From Candidatus Alkanophagales archaeon (GTDB taxonomy: Archaea; Halobacteriota; Syntropharchaeia; Alkanophagales; B39-G2): a DNA stretch of 8,229 nucleotides. Both the position numbers and the translations under genes were made by a program. Shown in pieces: positions 6,020 to 8,229 of this stretch. The notes beneath the pieces are model-generated. The model was not told the DNA's origin and did not search any database. It saw only the letters and a program-made list of their open reading frames with translations. The DNA lies in NCBI GenBank assembly GCA_003661185.1, contig QMVQ01000063.1, positions 1 to 8,229 of the forward strand, in the 5' to 3' direction. Each line of letters begins with the position of its first letter. Position 1 is the first letter of the stretch.

Positions 6020-6800
6020 CCCTAAACTCAGGCTTTCGCCGCTCAAGGAACGCCTTCATGCCCTCAGCCTTGTCCTCGGAAGCAAAGCAGACGCCGAGCG
6101 CCTGCGACTCGAACCGCAGCCCGGCATCGAGCGGCGTGTTCATCGCCACGTTAATCGCACGCTTTATGAGACGTAATGCCAGCGGGCTTTTACTTGCTAT
6201 CGTTTTTGCGAGTCCCATTGCCACTTCTTCGAGCTTTTCGGTCGGCACGACCTTCTCAACGAGCCCTATACGTTCAGCTTCTTTTGCGTCTATGATATTG
6301 CCAGTGAAGCATAGCAGCTTTGCCATCCCAGGTCCAACGAGCCGAGGGAGGCGTTGTGTGCCGCCAGCGCCCGGCATTATTCCCAAATTTACCTCCGGCT
6401 GCCCAAACTTCGCATTTTCCGCTGCTATCCGGAAGTCGCACGCCATCGCAAGCTCCAGCCCGCCACCGAGGCAGAAGCCGTTGATCGCTGCAATCACGGG
6501 CTTGCTGAAATCCTCGATGCGCTTGTAGAGCGTCTGACCGCCGAGTGACGACTCCGAAAACTCCATAATCTGTTTAAAGCTCATTTCGGACAGCACTTTT
6601 ATGTCGGCGCCGGAGACGAACGTTTTATTGCCGGCGCCCGTGATGACGACCGCTCGCACGCTTTCATCCTTTTCAACATCGTCAAGCGCCACAAGCAGCT
6701 CTTTCCTCGTCTCGATGTCGAGGGCGTTCCTCGACTCCGGGCGGTTTATTGTTATTTTCGCAATGCCCTCCGCCTTTTCAAGTATGACGTTTTTGAACAA
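6012..6800 (-). CDS. Enoyl-CoA hydratase/isomerase (crotonase family)
   Basis: Adds water to trans-2-enoyl-CoA to form 3-hydroxyacyl-CoA, the step before the dehydrogenase encoded immediately downstream. The 262-residue length is typical. NRPESRNALD (19-28) opens the fold; SGADIK (63-68) and the glycine-rich INGFCLGGGLELAMACDFRIA (106-126, given here as the oxyanion-hole region) follow. Both catalytic glutamates of true hydratases are present: E116 in GLELAMACD and E136 in GQPEVNLGIMPGAGGTQR. The C-terminal FLERRKPEFRGR is typical of bacterial and archaeal members. The start is TTG at 6800, supported by AGGGGAT four bases upstream and by the family N-terminus (MFKNVILEK). It is the first gene of the pair and is divergent from purS. 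Crotonyl-CoA-like specificity is possible but cannot be proved from sequence. Confidence 0.93.
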   Translation of the reverse strand: MFKNVILEKAEGIAKITINRPESRNALDIETRKELLVALDDVEKDESVRAVVITGAGNKTFVSGADIKVLSEMSFKQIMEFSESSLGGQTLYKRIEDFSKPVIAAINGFCLGGGLELAMACDFRIAAENAKFGQPEVNLGIMPGAGGTQRLPRLVGPGMAKLLCFTGNIIDAKEAERIGLVEKVVPTEKLEEVAMGLAKTIASKSPLALRLIKRAINVAMNTPLDAGLRFESQALGVCFASEDKAEGMKAFLERRKPEFRGR

Positions 6801-6810
6801 AGCAATCCCC

Positions 6811-6820
6811 TATTAAATTT
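6811..6820 (+). promoter_or_regulatory. Possible TATA-like element for purS
   Basis: TATTAAATTT lies about 20-29 bases before the purS ATG in the 39-base divergent gap. That spacing would put transcription start close to the ATG. The nearest SD-like bases are poorly placed, so purS may be leaderless. The same stretch is too close to TTG 6800 to serve the hydratase in the usual way; its promoter was not located. Confidence 0.35.
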
Positions 6821-6839
6821 CCGGAGTAAAAGTAGAAGG

Positions 6840-7085
6840 ATGCTTGTGGACGTGACGATAAAGTTGAAAAGAGGGGTTACGGACCCGGAGGGGGAGAACA
6901 CGAAGAAGGCACTTACGCTGTTGGGCTTCAAGAACGTGCAATCAGTAGGTGTGATGAAGACCTTCAGAATAGAAATGGATTGCGGTGACGAGGCAGAAGC
7001 GGTGAAACAAGCGGAGGAGATGTGCAGGCGATTGCTTGCAAACCCTGTTATACACGAATACGAGATAAAAGTGGTGAGGGGGTAG
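6840..7085 (+). CDS. purS: PurS subunit of phosphoribosylformylglycinamidine synthase
   Basis: PurS is the small bridging subunit that joins PurQ (glutaminase) and PurL (synthetase) to convert FGAR to FGAM in purine synthesis. The 81-residue length is exactly typical. The visible family pattern is a first strand VDVTIKLKRGVTDPEG (3-18), then KKALTLLGFKNVQSVGVMKTFRIEM (22-46), and the helix and last strand ending NPVIHEYEIKVV (68-79). ATG 6840 is the natural start. The SD sequence is weak and a TATA-like box 20-29 bases upstream suggests a leaderless message. It is followed after three bases by trpS rather than purQ or purL, so its partner subunits must be encoded elsewhere. Confidence in identity is high. 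Confidence 0.94.
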   Translation: MLVDVTIKLKRGVTDPEGENTKKALTLLGFKNVQSVGVMKTFRIEMDCGDEAEAVKQAEEMCRRLLANPVIHEYEIKVVRG

Positions 7086-7088
7086 AGA

Positions 7089-8229
7089 ATGCCGCAGCCG
7101 GAGCAGCCGAGGTTCGACCCCTGGGGCTCAGCCGTCATCGATTACTCAAAAGTGTTCACGGAGTTTGGAATATCGAGGTTCGAGGGGCTTCTGCCGAGAG
7201 TTAAGGAGCCACATCTTTACATGCGTCGCCGCATTGTAATGGGGCATCGGGACTACGAGCTTATTTTGGAGGCGATGGAGCGGCGCCGTCCGTTTGCGGT
7301 GATGAGCGGCTTTATGCCTTCAGGAAAACTGCACCTCGGCGGGAAAATGGTCATGGACGAAATCATCTGGCACCAGCGGATGGGCGCTGCGGCGTTCGTC
7401 AGCATTGCCGACATGGAAGCGCATGCCGTTCGCCGCATATCTTGGCGTGAGTGCAAGAAGATTGGCGTCTTCGAATATATACTCAGCCTGATCGCCCTCG
7501 GCTTCGACCCGCACAGGGGCTTCATTTACTTCCAGTCTGAAAACAGGTTGCTACAAGACCTCGCCTTCGAACTGGGTTGCGAGGCTAACATCGGAGAGCT
7601 GAGCGCAGTTTACGGCTTCTCCAGCGACGTCAACGTCTCGAAGTGCGTCAGCGTGCTCATGCAGAGCGCCGACATCCTGCAGCCGCAACTCGCAACGTTC
7701 GGCGGACCAAAGCCAACGGTAATTCCTGTTGGTTTCGACCAAGACCCGCATATCCGATTAACGAGGGACGTTGCCTCAAGGGTGCGGCTCTTCACCGTCG
7801 AGCTCGTCAAAAATGGGGATGAATGTGTGAGGGTCAGGGCGAAGACGGAGGACGCCGCCTCTGCGCTCACGGAGGTTACGAGCAAGCTCGGCGGCGAGAA
7901 GCGAGCTTACGAGATGCATGTTGATGTCTACGGCGAGCCTTTCGAAGTGGTGGAGCGTGTGGTCAGGGAGGTAGAAATTGAGCTCGGCGGCTACGGCTTT
8001 TACCCGCCGGCAGCGACGTTCCACCGCTTCATGCGTGGGCTCGGCGGCGGGAAGATGTCGTCGTCGAAGCCTGAGAGCTACATAGCGCTGACGGAGCCGC
8101 CGAGGGACGCCGCTGCGAAGGTAATGAACGCAAAGACCGGCGGGCGGGCGACTCTGGAAGAGCAGCGGAAGCTTGGCGGCGTTCCCGAGGAGTGCATAGT
8201 TTACGAGCTTCTGATGTTCCACCTCATCG
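7089..8229 (+). CDS. trpS: Tryptophanyl-tRNA synthetase, archaeal type, C-terminus cut by window edge
   Basis: Class I synthetase charging tRNA-Trp with tryptophan. The first 380 residues are visible; the frame runs off at base 8229. The archaeal/eukaryal N-terminal motif FDPWGSAVIDYSKVFTEFG is at 9-27. The HIGH-type motif is PSGKLHLGG (77-85), with glycine where the last histidine usually stands. YFQSE (148-152), ADILQPQLA (194-202), GGPKPTVIPVGFDQDPHIRL (205-224) and GGGKMSSSKPES (319-330, KMSKS motif) are all family signatures. Between RDVASRVRLF and YGFYPPAATFHRFM (about 235-301) lies an extra stretch with the look of an alpha/beta module, absent from compact TrpRS. ATG 7089 is three bases after the purS stop, with GGTGAGGGGG upstream, so the two genes are probably cotranscribed. 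Confidence 0.94.
   Translation, partial: MPQPEQPRFDPWGSAVIDYSKVFTEFGISRFEGLLPRVKEPHLYMRRRIVMGHRDYELILEAMERRRPFAVMSGFMPSGKLHLGGKMVMDEIIWHQRMGAAAFVSIADMEAHAVRRISWRECKKIGVFEYILSLIALGFDPHRGFIYFQSENRLLQDLAFELGCEANIGELSAVYGFSSDVNVSKCVSVLMQSADILQPQLATFGGPKPTVIPVGFDQDPHIRLTRDVASRVRLFTVELVKNGDECVRVRAKTEDAASALTEVTSKLGGEKRAYEMHVDVYGEPFEVVERVVREVEIELGGYGFYPPAATFHRFMRGLGGGKMSSSKPESYIALTEPPRDAAAKVMNAKTGGRATLEEQRKLGGVPEECIVYELLMFHLI

Noticed and set aside
5321..6548. Plus-strand open frames opposite the dehydrogenase and hydratase
   Set aside because: Composition shadows of two well-identified genes; no domain features are seen.
1..8229. tRNA, rRNA, CRISPR array, insertion sequence or prophage signs
   Set aside because: Almost all bases belong to identified genes; no regularly spaced repeats, terminal inverted repeats, transposase or integrase motifs were found.

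Overview
This window is archaeal chromosome. It carries a Dim2/Pno1-like KH protein, a RIO1 kinase and an archaeal aIF1A as a cluster, the euryarchaeal arvABC (oapABC) set, a stand-alone PurS, and a TrpRS of archaeal type. AT-rich TATA-like stretches lie before several start codons, and there are GGTGA-type Shine-Dalgarno (SD) sequences and GTG/TTG starts. An acyl-CoA synthetase, an enoyl-CoA hydratase and a 3-hydroxyacyl-CoA dehydrogenase suggest a lineage with fatty acid or acyl-CoA beta-oxidation. I infer a euryarchaeote near Archaeoglobi, Syntropharchaeia or ANME-1, but the sequence alone does not fix the taxon.

Layout. (1) 1-1218, minus: acyl-CoA synthetase whose 3' end is cut by the window edge. 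It is visibly more AT-rich than its neighbours. (2) 1240-2940 (perhaps to 2994), minus: aIF1A, then rio1, then the KH protein, with each downstream gene starting inside the end of the one before. This is a ribosome small-subunit maturation and translation-initiation operon. (3) 3001-3058: a short divergent promoter region. (4) 3059-5100, plus: arvA (small GTPase), arvB (DUF2073), arvC (zinc ribbon) and a phosphoribosyltransferase with a C-terminal winged-helix-like segment. These are packed with 0-1 nt gaps or 1-nt overlaps. (5) 5108-6800, minus: enoyl-CoA hydratase followed by 3-hydroxyacyl-CoA dehydrogenase, translationally coupled; it converges on group 4 with a 7-nt gap. (6) 6801-6839: a second short divergent promoter region. 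(7) 6840-8229, plus: purS, then trpS, which runs off the right edge.

The most interesting part is the arv operon. Its GTPase is the family shown to drive extracellular vesicle formation in Haloferax. Here it has a basic, amphipathic N-terminal helix and is tightly joined to arvB, arvC and a PRPP-binding protein with a possible DNA-binding tail. Other points worth checking are the start codon of aIF1A (possibly CTG), the HLGG form of the TrpRS HIGH motif with a roughly 65-residue insertion before KMSSS, and active-site substitutions in the dehydrogenase. I saw no tRNA, rRNA, CRISPR array, insertion sequence or replication origin. No gene-free stretch exceeds about 60 bases.
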